Source: Alphaproteobacteria bacterium (lineage in GTDB: Bacteria; Pseudomonadota; Alphaproteobacteria; RF32; CAG-239). Taken from it: a stretch of 42,720 nt of DNA. Shown here one piece after another: positions 24,797 through 32,848 of the stretch. The number at the start of each line of letters is the position of its first letter. Position 1 is the first letter of the stretch. The stretch covers positions 1-42,720 of the forward strand of contig CAAFZY010000012.1 of NCBI GenBank assembly GCA_900767645.1, given 5' to 3'. The notes beneath the pieces are model-generated. The model was not told the DNA's origin. It did no database searches and worked only from the letters and a program-made list of their open reading frames with translations. A program made the position numbers and the translations under genes.

Positions 24797-25885
24797 TTTT
24801 AAGATGTAATGTGTGCTGCGCCCCGTTCCTTTTTGTTCTAAAATATTATTGTCAATCAAATAATTAATAGCACGAGTCGCGGTGTCTTGCGAGCATTTAC
24901 AAATTTTTGCCCATTTGCTAGAGGTTAAATTACCTTCAAAACCGTCTAACAGCATATTTATCATTTTACGCTGATTAGAATCTAACGTTATTTTATTAAA
25001 CCGCTGCCAACACAGCGCTTTATTGACAATAGAATCAAGAAGTCTATCGGCATTGGTTATTGAGGCTGATAAACAACGTAAAAACCATTGCATCCACTTG
25101 GTAATATCCAGAGTTCCTTTTTGAGTTGATTCTAAAATATTGTAATATTCATTCTTATGTTTTTGAATTTGCGCCGACATACTGTAAAATCGGTATGGCG
25201 AATTTTCAGCTCTTGACAACATCATATCGGTAATCGCCCGCGCGATACGCCCGTTGCCGTCTTCAAACGGGTGCAACGTGATAAACCACAAATGCGCGAT
25301 TGCGGCTTGCAAAAGAGGATTAATACTGTTTGCACCATTAATCCACTCTAAAAAAGCATCCATAAAAGCGGGCAATTTTTCAGCAGCCGGAGCCTCATAA
25401 TAAACTGTTTCATGGCATATATCAGAAGAAACAACCTGCATCGGACCGTCTTTATCCGTACGATAGTCGCCAACGCTGATTTTATACATTCCGCTATAAC
25501 CGGTAGGAAACAACGCCGCATGCCATCCACATAAACGCTCTTTTGATAAAGGCTTTTGATAATTATGCGTTGCATCAATCATCATTTCAACAATGCCGTC
25601 AATATGATGGCTACCGGTTACCGAATCGGTGTTATTGATGTTAAGGCGGCGAGCAATTGATGACCTTACCTGCTCTTTATTTAAGAGTTCGCCCTCTATC
25701 TCGCTTGATTTGGTAATTTCAACTGTCATATTGGAAAGAATTGCCTCTTGCTGAAAGTCAAAACCAAGCGCTTTCATCTTGCCGAGAATCGTCCCTTGCA
25801 AAAATGAAGCTTCAGATAACAAGTTGGTAAGCTCATTATCATTCCAAATAAAATGTGGCCAATTTTTAAGTTCATAAATATACAT
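24776..25885 (-). CDS. Fic-domain protein, probable AMP transferase (class II)
   Basis: A 369-residue Fic-fold enzyme that would transfer AMP (or a similar moiety) to hydroxyl side chains of target proteins. The catalytic motif HPFEDGNGRIAR is at 205-216, with His205 as the catalytic residue. An N-terminal inhibitory motif, S60-SEI-E64-G65, matches the [S/T]xxxE[G/N] consensus, so the enzyme is probably auto-inhibited. The N-terminal part resembles the DUF4172 region of this family, and the last 80 residues look like a winged helix (SKWAKICKCSQDTATRAINY). No partner antitoxin lies beside it. It is transcribed against pilin 2 and sits between two 46-bp direct repeats: repeat B supplies its Shine-Dalgarno (GGAGAT) and repeat A its stop codon. 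It looks like an acquired module. Confidence 0.92.
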   Translation of the reverse strand: MYIYELKNWPHFIWNDNELTNLLSEASFLQGTILGKMKALGFDFQQEAILSNMTVEITKSSEIEGELLNKEQVRSSIARRLNINNTDSVTGSHHIDGIVEMMIDATHNYQKPLSKERLCGWHAALFPTGYSGMYKISVGDYRTDKDGPMQVVSSDICHETVYYEAPAAEKLPAFMDAFLEWINGANSINPLLQAAIAHLWFITLHPFEDGNGRIARAITDMMLSRAENSPYRFYSMSAQIQKHKNEYYNILESTQKGTLDITKWMQWFLRCLSASITNADRLLDSIVNKALCWQRFNKITLDSNQRKMINMLLDGFEGNLTSSKWAKICKCSQDTATRAINYLIDNNILEQKGTGRSTHYILKCGEKML

Positions 25886-25888
25886 ATA

Positions 25889-25934
25889 CTTATCTCCGCA
25901 AATTATGCGGAGATTATAACGCCTTTTCTCCGCA
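25889..25934. repeat. Direct repeat B flanking the Fic gene (46 bp)
   Basis: It matches repeat A at 43 of 46 positions in the same orientation and contains the same 9-bp-arm hairpin. Read on the minus strand it carries GGAGAT, 6 nt before the Fic start codon. Confidence 0.85.
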
Positions 25935-26014
25935 AATGCAAATTATTTTTATTCCGCCCGCTTATACAACTTACACATAGCGCTAATAAATTCCCATCCT
26001 GAGGAGGGGAATTT
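25927..26014 (+). repeat. Pilin tail repeat, copy 1, ending in a terminator-like hairpin
   Basis: An 88-bp segment that matches 42474-42561 at about 76 of 88 positions. It contains 'aaatgcaaattatttttatt', a degenerate 'acaactta' block like the start of the pilin leader, and a final hairpin (25988-26014). The hairpin pairs aaattccc with ggggaattt, has an inner atcc/ggag arm and a TGA loop, and is followed by T. It probably serves as a terminator between cassettes. Confidence 0.75.
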
Positions 26015-26032
26015 TAAAGTGCGGATTTAAAT

Positions 26033-26126
26033 ACAACTTATGCACAGCACGGACTCGTAAATATTGCAAAAAAAAAACGCGAGCTAAAATCTTCTCAAAA
26101 CCAACTTTTTGAGGAGATTTTAGCTC
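26033..26126 (+). promoter_or_regulatory. Pilin leader, copy 3, with SD-sequestering stem-loop
   Basis: The full 20-pair stem (26081-26100 with 26107-26126) is kept as in copy 1, with one loop base changed. The run is 10 A. GAGGAG (26111-26116) is in the 3' arm and the ATG follows the stem directly. The upstream inverted repeat is weakened (agcacgg instead of agcatag). Confidence 0.8.
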
Positions 26127-26807
26127 ATGTATACACAATCAGGTCGGTCTATGGTGGAAATGTTAGGAGTTTTAGCGATAATTGGTGTTTTATCCGTCGG
26201 CGCCATCGCCGGTTACTCCAAGGCAATGTTCAAGTATAAGCTTAACAAACAAGCGGAAAGCTTTAATAGTTTGCTCAATAACGCCATTCAACTATACCCC
26301 GACTTAACCCGCACATATGCCTTAAACAAATTTAATTATACTACCGGCCCACAATTTGTAATTAATATTTTTGATAAAATGAACTTAATTCCGGACGGCA
26401 TGAGTATACAAAATAACTATATTGTAGATATTTTTAAAAACAATATTTGGTTTAACTATTACAATGGGAATAACGGCACCACCAATGAATATTTAATGTA
26501 TGTTACTTTAGCCCGCACCGGAACCTCTTTGAGCAGCCATGATAAAGAGGTTTGCCGCAATATGGTAACCGTCGCCAAAGAAAACTCTGAGAATTTAGCA
26601 TGGCTTGAAATGCGTTCATATCAGGGTGATACTTCCTCTAATAAAACCAAATTGTTTGGAGGGCTTGCTGATTTATTTATCGGTAATGCTCCCAAAAACC
26701 GCTTGTTACGCAATGCCGGAGTTAAAGAAATTGACGATTTTTGCTCGGCTTGCGATTCAGAAGATGCCTGTCAATTACTTGTTTATATTACGGTAACGGC
26801 AAACTAG
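26127..26807 (+). CDS. Prepilin-type protein, pilin-like copy 3 (divergent)
   Basis: 226 residues with the short leader MYTQSG|RSMVEMLGVLAII, Glu at +5 and the usual helix. The body differs strongly from the other copies. Only four of the family's six C-terminal cysteines are present (VC, FCSAC, AC): the YC/CL pair is replaced by a hydrophobic stretch (KLFGGLADLFIGN). Its first 44 bp after the cleavage site are identical to those of copy 2, although the rest is not, which suggests a recombinant gene. It converges with pepF, with a strong terminator between. Confidence 0.82.
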   Translation: MYTQSGRSMVEMLGVLAIIGVLSVGAIAGYSKAMFKYKLNKQAESFNSLLNNAIQLYPDLTRTYALNKFNYTTGPQFVINIFDKMNLIPDGMSIQNNYIVDIFKNNIWFNYYNGNNGTTNEYLMYVTLARTGTSLSSHDKEVCRNMVTVAKENSENLAWLEMRSYQGDTSSNKTKLFGGLADLFIGNAPKNRLLRNAGVKEIDDFCSACDSEDACQLLVYITVTAN

Positions 26808-26813
26808 CAAATT

Positions 26814-26846
26814 AAACCCCGCGGTCGGTAAAAGCCGCGGGGTTTT
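26814..26846. terminator. Terminator between pilin 3 and pepF
   Basis: A perfect 8-bp GC stem (ccccgcgg 26817-26824 with ccgcgggg 26835-26842), with A on the left and T on the right, serving both convergent genes. Confidence 0.92.
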
Positions 26847-26853
26847 GTTATGC

Positions 26854-28644
26854 TTAAAGTTTTAATTTTTTATCCAAGCGTTCAAGCTCGTCAATATATG
26901 ATGAAATCAGCTTTAAGCCCTTGTTCCAAAAATCCGGACTGTTCGGATTAAGATCAAACGGCTTTAAGATTTGCTCATATTCGCCGATTGCGGTTTGCGA
27001 CAAAAGATGCAGATATTTATCGGCAAAATCAGGAACCGTACCCTCTTGCTTAACCTGATAAAGCGAGTTTACCAAACAATCGGCAAAAGAATAAGCGTAT
27101 ACATAAAACGGCAAAAAGAAAAAGTGTCCGACTTGCGACCAAATATAGCGGCAGTCATCGCCGACTTCAACATAATTGCCAAGGCTTGATTTCATTTCTT
27201 CAAGCCAAATTTGACATAAACGTTCTTCCGAAACTTCGCTTAATTTACGCTCAGCGTGGGCGCGGGTTTCAAAAAAGTGAAACGCAATCTGCCGCACTGC
27301 GGTGTTAATCATATCATTAACTTTAGAGGCAATCAGGCACAAACGAGCTTTGTCATCAGTGGTGTTTTTAAGCATATCCTGAAAAACCAACATCTCGCCG
27401 AACACGGAAGCAACTTCTTCGGTCGTCATCCGCGAACGCTCGTTTAACTCGCCGTTTTTAATGCGCAGTTGATGATGGCAACCATGTCCCAACTCGTGCG
27501 CTAAGGTTAAAACATCATTCTGTTTGCCGACAAAATTTAAGAATAAATAAGGGTGCATGGTGGCAAGCGGCCCGCTGCAATACGCCCCGCTCCGCTTTCC
27601 GTCGCGCGGAGGAACATCAATCCAGTTATGGTCAAAAAAGTCTTGCGCGATTTTACCGAGTTTGGGCGAAAAATAGTAATATCCGGCTAAAACCATTTTA
27701 ACCGCGTCGTCCCAACTGTATTTAACATCAGCCGAAAACGGCAATGGTGCATTGCGGTCCCAATAGCTGATTTTTTTTACTCCCAACCATTTGGCTTTAA
27801 GTTTATAAAAGCGATGCGCCAAATTTTTATAATTGTCTTTTACGGTTTGCGCCAAGGTGTCAACCACATTATCAGGAACTTCTTCGGCTAAATTGCGCGC
27901 CGAAACCGGAGTTTTGAAGCCGCGCTTGTTGTCTTCAATCGCTTTGTCTTTCATAATCATATTATAAACAAGCGTAAACAACGGAGCGTTTTGCGCCGCC
28001 ACGCGGTTAATTTCCGCACCGGCCTGATGACGCAATTTAGCGTCTTTGTCCAAGGTCAATTTAGTAATTTCGGCATCGTTATAATTTTTGCCGTTGACGG
28101 TATAAACAAGGCGAGATGAAGTTTCTTCATACAAGCGAACCCATGCTTCTGACGAGGTGATGGATTTTTCGAGCAAAATTTCTTCCACCGGCTCGCTGAG
28201 TTCATATTTTTTATATTTGCGAATCCGCTTAAAATAAGGCTTATAAAAAGCAACCTGTTTATCTTTCAGCCATTCTTTGATTTTGGCTTCCGGCAAGCGG
28301 TTAAATTCTAAGCTGAAAAACACTGACGGTTTGGCATATTCGGTTAATTTTTCAGAGATATTCTGGTAAAACGCCATCGCTTCCGGATTTTTCATTTGCG
28401 TTGACATATTAAGATACGCAAAACCGCCAAGCCTGCTGCCGATTTTGGCCAATTTTTCCTGATCTTTGAGCAAAGCGAGCATTGCTTTAGAATCAAGCGA
28501 TTCAAGCTTACCTTTATATTTTTTAGCAAACGCCGCCACGCCTTTGCGATATTTTTCCAAATCGGCATTAACTTTGGGGTCATCAGTGCCTTTATATAAG
28601 TCAGACAAATCCCATGCCGGTAACATCTCATTTTTGCTCTTCAT
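26854..28644 (-). CDS. pepF: Oligoendopeptidase F (M3B family metallopeptidase)
   Basis: A 596-residue zinc peptidase of the PepF/M3 family, expected to cut oligopeptides in the cytosol. The zinc-binding HELGH is at 383-387, and the third ligand is one of the Glu in MTTEEVASVFGE (near 409-410). The N-terminal helical domain and the length match the family. The start at 28644 overlaps the preceding small membrane protein gene by 17 nt, so it is the last gene of a three-gene operon with that gene and the GlmU-like gene. Confidence 0.95.
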   Translation of the reverse strand: MKSKNEMLPAWDLSDLYKGTDDPKVNADLEKYRKGVAAFAKKYKGKLESLDSKAMLALLKDQEKLAKIGSRLGGFAYLNMSTQMKNPEAMAFYQNISEKLTEYAKPSVFFSLEFNRLPEAKIKEWLKDKQVAFYKPYFKRIRKYKKYELSEPVEEILLEKSITSSEAWVRLYEETSSRLVYTVNGKNYNDAEITKLTLDKDAKLRHQAGAEINRVAAQNAPLFTLVYNMIMKDKAIEDNKRGFKTPVSARNLAEEVPDNVVDTLAQTVKDNYKNLAHRFYKLKAKWLGVKKISYWDRNAPLPFSADVKYSWDDAVKMVLAGYYYFSPKLGKIAQDFFDHNWIDVPPRDGKRSGAYCSGPLATMHPYLFLNFVGKQNDVLTLAHELGHGCHHQLRIKNGELNERSRMTTEEVASVFGEMLVFQDMLKNTTDDKARLCLIASKVNDMINTAVRQIAFHFFETRAHAERKLSEVSEERLCQIWLEEMKSSLGNYVEVGDDCRYIWSQVGHFFFLPFYVYAYSFADCLVNSLYQVKQEGTVPDFADKYLHLLSQTAIGEYEQILKPFDLNPNSPDFWNKGLKLISSYIDELERLDKKLKL

Positions 28645-29182
28645 TTATATTCTCCCTTACAACATCTTTAATATTTTGATGAATATTTTGCTTAACTTCC
28701 TCTTTAACCGCAACTTCCGAATCGGAATCGGTTTTGGCGTTGTTCCATTCTTTTTCCAAAGTGTCCCAATCTTGTTGCAGTTTTAACATATCTTCTTCAG
28801 AGTGCGGATTTTCGGCATAGTACGCTTTTATAGCGGCATCATCTTCCGCCGCCTCAGGCTCGGGCAACTTTGGCTCAAACAAATAATTGCTCCACGGAGC
28901 GGGCTGTTTGCCTTCCGCCCAAGCTTTAGCGCCGCCCAAAACTACCTTAAAATCACAACCGGTGTTTTTAACTATGGCTTTGCTCATACACCAATGTTTA
29001 TGCTCATTGCATGCAAAAACATCTTTAACCAATTGTTGCGTACACGGAATAAATCCGCGTTTCAGGACATCTTGACGAGGCGAATAAAACACCAACGCCA
29101 TAAGGCCTAAAAACAACACGCTGATAAATGACAGCAAAATACCGAACCAGTGAATTTTAATAAAATTACGCATTTTTGACAT
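28628..29182 (-). CDS. Single-pass membrane protein of unknown function
   Basis: 184 residues from the chosen start (MSKMRNFIKI). Other possible starts are 29191 and 29173, and the ribosome-binding site is weak for all. One membrane helix is clear (about residues 11-33, FGILLSFISVLFLGLMALVF). The domain after it has four cysteines (CTQQ, ACNEH, WCMS, GCDF) and a Trp/Pro-rich patch, then an acidic, Glu/Asp-rich tail that looks helical. I do not recognise the family. It overlaps the GlmU-like gene upstream by 17 nt and pepF downstream by 17 nt, so all three are translationally coupled. The cysteine region is probably on the periplasmic side, but the topology is not certain. Confidence 0.75.
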   Translation of the reverse strand: MSKMRNFIKIHWFGILLSFISVLFLGLMALVFYSPRQDVLKRGFIPCTQQLVKDVFACNEHKHWCMSKAIVKNTGCDFKVVLGGAKAWAEGKQPAPWSNYLFEPKLPEPEAAEDDAAIKAYYAENPHSEEDMLKLQQDWDTLEKEWNNAKTDSDSEVAVKEEVKQNIHQNIKDVVRENINEEQK

Positions 29183-29897
29183 TCTGTACATAGGTTTCCA
29201 ACAAAGCCAATTCTTCACGCGTGTTGGCGCTGGCAACTTCTTCCGGTTTGCCCTCAAATGCCGTGCATTTAAGTCCCATTTTACGCGCAACGCTTACCGC
29301 ATCGGTTAAATAATATTCGCCGGCAGCATTTTCATTGCCGATGTTATTTAAAATTTCAAACAAGTGCTTACCGTCAAAGGCCATAAAACCCGAATTGCAA
29401 AAACCGATAGCTTTTTCTTCATCGGTGGCATCTTTATATTCCACGATAGATATAAGCTCATCGCCTTGCATTTTAAGACGTCCGTAACGAGCGGCATCTT
29501 GAGGTTTAAAGCCCAAAACCACAACGGCATAACCTTCACGAACTTTATTTACCGCTTTCATAAAAGTTTTTTCAGTAATCAGCGGAGTGTCACCGAAAAT
29601 AACCATAACCGCGCCGTCAAAGCCGTTTAACAAATCAGCGGCGCATTTAACCGCATGACCGGTGCCGAGTTGTTTGTCCTGCACGCAGGTTTGATGCGGA
29701 GCAACCGTTTGCTTTACCAAATCACCGTCAGGGGCAATCACCGTAACAATTTTATCAACATTCATGCCTTCAAGCGTGTCGGTAATATGTTTAATCATCG
29801 GCTTGCCGCAAACCGGCATCATAACCTTAGGTAAATCAGATTTCATGCGGGTACCTTTACCGGCTCCTAAAATAACGGCTGCAATTTTGTTACTCAT
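29166..29897 (-). CDS. GlmU-like nucleotidyltransferase domain only (UDP-GlcNAc pyrophosphorylase type)
   Basis: A 243-residue sugar-nucleotide pyrophosphorylase. The N-terminus LGAGKGTRMKSDLPK (10-24) is the NTP-binding loop of GlmU, followed by QLGTGHAV, FGDTPLI and GEYYLTDAVSVARK, all matching the GlmU uridylyltransferase domain that makes UDP-GlcNAc. It stops at the linker helix (NTREELALLETYVQNVKNA): the left-handed beta-helix acetyltransferase half of GlmU (another 200 or so residues) is absent, and no remnant follows. Start at 29897 with an AAGGAG ribosome-binding site; an in-frame upstream ATG (29957) is not needed. The acetylation step must be provided elsewhere, or this is a specialised paralogue. 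Confidence 0.85.
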   Translation of the reverse strand: MSNKIAAVILGAGKGTRMKSDLPKVMMPVCGKPMIKHITDTLEGMNVDKIVTVIAPDGDLVKQTVAPHQTCVQDKQLGTGHAVKCAADLLNGFDGAVMVIFGDTPLITEKTFMKAVNKVREGYAVVVLGFKPQDAARYGRLKMQGDELISIVEYKDATDEEKAIGFCNSGFMAFDGKHLFEILNNIGNENAAGEYYLTDAVSVARKMGLKCTAFEGKPEEVASANTREELALLETYVQNVKNA

Positions 29898-29992
29898 TTT
29901 ATTGTGCTCCTTATAAAATTTTTCATTATCTTTTAATATCTGGAGTATATTATACAAAGTATGTTTTATTTGTTAACATAAGGATTGCGTTT

Positions 29993-32080
29993 ATGAATAA
30001 ACTTTTTCTTGCAATTTGTTTCAGTATATTTGCTTTTAACACCAACGCGGCAACTGTTGAAATTAAAGATATCGGCGCCGTGCAACAAAACGTATCATTG
30101 ACCGATGCCGCGGCTTTAACGCCTGACGGCATGCCCGATCCTGAAAACACCGACGAGGTTATTGCCTTTTTTAAGGATCGTTTTAAAAATGCTTCGGTTA
30201 GCCATGCCTCTGATTTAGGCGATTTAAATCAGTCCGATTCAATAGATGTGCAACACAGCGCCGAATACATTGCGCAAATGCACGAACAACGCAAATCAAC
30301 CTTTGAAAAAATTTATGATGAGGCGATGGGACGTATCAGCGGCAATCAATCTGCCGATGACGCACATTCGCCAACTACTTTTTATGAGCTTGCCCCAGAA
30401 CAACAAACGCAATTAATTAACGAACTTTCACAATCTGATGTTCCGCTTGTGAACGTAATTTTGCCGACCGGTAAAAAAATTGTGGCGCCGGCTCGCGAAC
30501 ATGTTCCGTACTTGCTCGCCACTCTTAATATTTTGCCTTCAGGCTTAATTCAGGTGCAAGAAGACATTACCGTGGTTGCCAACGGGCAAAAACTTAAACA
30601 CGGATTAACCAAAGTTTTGCCTAAGTTCAGCACCTCCCGCGCCGGAGTTAAGAAAAAACTTGACATTCAGCTGCTTTCAGTGGCTGTAAACGGTTCTGAC
30701 CTGCCGTATATCTTGGAAGAAATAGGCGATTTTATTTACATCAAACCGCGTCAGGAATATATTTTGCAGCCCGGAGTTTATACTTACACTTTTAAATATT
30801 TGCTTGATCGCAAGCTGTGGTATTATGATGATTTTACCGAGTTTTATTGGGACGCTGCCGGCAGCTATCTTAATTTGGTTATTACCTCTGCCAATGCCAT
30901 TGTGGCAATTCCTGACGGTAAAAGCTTTTTATCACAACGAGTAATGACCGGATATCCAAAGTATTTGTCAGATAAGCGCGCAGTTATTGCATCGCTCGAT
31001 GATAACGCTCTCGGTTTTGCTTCCGTTACTCCGATTTTGCCGCATGAAGGTATGCATATCTTAGTATCATTAGATAGAAACGTGTTTATGGAACCGCCGT
31101 TCGGACGTAAATTTGTGTGGTTTGTAACCGATTACGGCGATGCGTTGTTTGCGCTTGCCGGCTTGGCTGCTATTCTTATTTCATATATGCTTTCATGGAA
31201 ATATTTAAAGCGCAATAAAGACAAAGCCCGTCTTTCATTTAAACAAACTGCGGCAACACTACGCTTTATGCTCAAAGGCACCTTTGATAAAACCGCCTTT
31301 GTTGCGGCACTGTTGGAAATGTATCGTAAAAATATTATTGATATTCAAAAGCAAGACGGCTCAATTATGCTGATTAAAAAAACCGATAATCTGTCAACAT
31401 TAAGCCATGGCGAAAAACAAGCCGTAGAAAACTTATTTGTGGGTAAAGAATCGGTGATTGTTGCCAACGCCGCCAATATGCTTAAGTTTAAGCGCGCACA
31501 TAACGCCATTGAAAAAAGCCTGCGTACCGGCTTAAAACTCTCGTCATTGCAGCTTAATATCGGATATTTGTTATTCAGTATCGGCATGTTGGTTTTAAGC
31601 GAAATTGCAATTGCCGCCCTCGGCATTAACCCGCTCCAAACCGGACTGATTTTGCTTTCAGGTACTTTAACCATGGCGTTTTATATCTGGATTTTAAAGC
31701 GTAAATTTAAGTCAAAAATTGTTGATTACAGCGCTAAAGCCATTGCTGTTTTACTGATAATTTTTGCAATTCTGCTGATGAGCGTTTATGTAAAACTGAT
31801 TAGCGCCATCATGATTGCCGGAATGGTTTACACCATATTTGAATATTCAGAATTGTTTATGAAGCGTAGCGGACAAAGCCAAAGCAAAACCAAAGAAATT
31901 AACGAGTTGCGCAAATATCTTGAAACCAACGCCGCCACTATTTATCGCGGACATGAATTTGCTCTGCAACAAGCTAATATTTTTGCGCTTGACTTAGGAC
32001 GATGCTATCCTGAAAACAATATTAATGAAAAATTTTATAAGCTCGACATTGCAAATGAGCTTGTGCAAATTTTGGAATAA
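29993..32080 (+). CDS. DUF2207-type membrane protein with signal peptide
   Basis: 695 residues. The signal peptide is residues 1-19 (MNKLFLAICFSIFAFNTNA), and a linker that looks disordered reaches to about 170. The extracytoplasmic domain is about 175-370 and includes YYDDFTEFYWDAAG, the pattern I associate with DUF2207. Membrane helices follow at about 378-400, 518-560 and 575-620, with a cytosolic region between the first and second. The function of DUF2207 proteins is not established. The ribosome-binding site AAGGAT lies 9 nt before the ATG. Divergent from the GlmU-like gene; monocistronic as far as can be seen, ending shortly before tRNA-Gly. Confidence 0.8.
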   Translation: MNKLFLAICFSIFAFNTNAATVEIKDIGAVQQNVSLTDAAALTPDGMPDPENTDEVIAFFKDRFKNASVSHASDLGDLNQSDSIDVQHSAEYIAQMHEQRKSTFEKIYDEAMGRISGNQSADDAHSPTTFYELAPEQQTQLINELSQSDVPLVNVILPTGKKIVAPAREHVPYLLATLNILPSGLIQVQEDITVVANGQKLKHGLTKVLPKFSTSRAGVKKKLDIQLLSVAVNGSDLPYILEEIGDFIYIKPRQEYILQPGVYTYTFKYLLDRKLWYYDDFTEFYWDAAGSYLNLVITSANAIVAIPDGKSFLSQRVMTGYPKYLSDKRAVIASLDDNALGFASVTPILPHEGMHILVSLDRNVFMEPPFGRKFVWFVTDYGDALFALAGLAAILISYMLSWKYLKRNKDKARLSFKQTAATLRFMLKGTFDKTAFVAALLEMYRKNIIDIQKQDGSIMLIKKTDNLSTLSHGEKQAVENLFVGKESVIVANAANMLKFKRAHNAIEKSLRTGLKLSSLQLNIGYLLFSIGMLVLSEIAIAALGINPLQTGLILLSGTLTMAFYIWILKRKFKSKIVDYSAKAIAVLLIIFAILLMSVYVKLISAIMIAGMVYTIFEYSELFMKRSGQSQSKTKEINELRKYLETNAATIYRGHEFALQQANIFALDLGRCYPENNINEKFYKLDIANELVQILE

Positions 32081-32137
32081 ACAAATAAAATGCTTGATTT
32101 ATGACTAAAAAGAAAGTAGATATAAACCAAGCTTTAA

Positions 32138-32211
32138 GCGGGTATAATTCAATGGTAGAATGAGAGCTTCCCAAGCTTTTAATGCGGGTTCGATTCCCGT
32201 TACCCGCTCCA
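32138..32211 (+). tRNA. tRNA-Gly (anticodon CCC)
   Basis: A 74-nt cloverleaf. The acceptor stem is GCGGGTA with TACCCGC, the D arm contains AATGGTAGA, and the anticodon loop TTCCCAA is closed by AGAGC/GCTTT. The T arm is CGGGTTCGATTCCCG. The discriminator is T, and CCA is encoded. It reads GGG glycine codons. Confidence 0.95.
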
Positions 32212-32241
32212 AAAAAATCCACCTTAACGATGGATTTTTTT
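32212..32241 (+). terminator. Terminator after tRNA-Gly
   Basis: aaaaaatcca pairs with tggatttttt around a 9-nt loop, directly after the CCA end of the tRNA. Confidence 0.85.
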
Positions 32242-32334
32242 GATTGCGGACGGGAATACCTCTTTGGCATCTAAATTCGCTGCGGGCGCTTTCGCTTTCC
32301 TTGCTCATTAAGATGTTCCAAAGAACTTGCAGAT

Positions 32335-32360
32335 AAAAAAGCAAGATTGCTTGCTTTTTT
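32335..32360 (+). terminator. Second terminator-like hairpin downstream of tRNA-Gly
   Basis: gcaag and cttgc close a 4-nt loop, with six A before and six T after. It ends a structured stretch (32253-32334) in which ctctttggcatct can pair with agatgttccaaagaa. This could be a short non-coding RNA, but no promoter is evident. Confidence 0.7.
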
Positions 32361-32367
32361 ACTTAGC

Positions 32368-32410
32368 GTTCCCCTTACCCGCTCAAATAAACCTACCTTA
32401 ACGGTGGATT
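32368..32410 (+). repeat. Partial duplicate of the tRNA-Gly 3' end and its terminator
   Basis: 'gttccccttacccgctc' followed by 'cctaccttaacggtggatt' mirrors the last 20 nt of the tRNA plus the start of its terminator (32192-32236), with scattered differences. The rest of the 32242-32439 gap holds the structured stretch and terminator listed above. Confidence 0.75.
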
Positions 32411-32439
32411 AACGTATTATAAATATGGGGTAATTTTCT

Positions 32440-32826
32440 ATGAAATTATATTCTGATGAAGCATTATGTTTAGGCGGAATTTTTAGCTTGGTGTCAGCTC
32501 CTTTTATTTATACCGGCATAGAATCCGTTGCCTTAATTTTGTTATTTGCCTTTATTGTGCTGATGTTTGGCATTGTTTTTAACAAAGTGCCGTTTTTTGT
32601 TACTTATATGATTAATAATCACCCGAAAATTACCTATTATTTAAGTGCTATCGGTTGGATTCCGTATTTTACTATTGCTTATCCGGTGGCATTAATTGCC
32701 ATTTGCGCATTTTGTGATTTTAGTGATACAGCTTCGGAATTTTGGTTTAATATTTATGTTTGGACGCTTAATCTTGGCGCCTTTATCTCTTTGTTAATTG
32801 CTTTTATAAAACGCAACCGCGCATAA
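32440..32826 (+). CDS. Small integral membrane protein of unknown function
   Basis: A 128-residue hydrophobic protein with about four membrane helices (near residues 10-25, 29-47, 65-90 and 103-122) and a short basic end (KRNRA). No recognised family and no conserved catalytic-looking residues. A GGGG ribosome-binding-like stretch lies 11 nt before the ATG. It stands alone between the tRNA-Gly duplicate and the pilin 4 leader, and is followed by the terminator-like hairpin at 32849. Confidence 0.7.
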   Translation: MKLYSDEALCLGGIFSLVSAPFIYTGIESVALILLFAFIVLMFGIVFNKVPFFVTYMINNHPKITYYLSAIGWIPYFTIAYPVALIAICAFCDFSDTASEFWFNIYVWTLNLGAFISLLIAFIKRNRA

Positions 32827-32848
32827 TTTTTCAACTATACACTATATA

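Noticed and set aside
24776..25885. Fic plus neighbour as a toxin-antitoxin pair
   Set aside because: No small antitoxin gene is adjacent, and the inhibitory motif is within the Fic protein itself.
23864..26807. Insertion sequence or transposon around fic and the pilin genes
   Set aside because: No transposase, integrase or terminal inverted repeats are visible; the flanking repeats are direct and contain their own hairpins.
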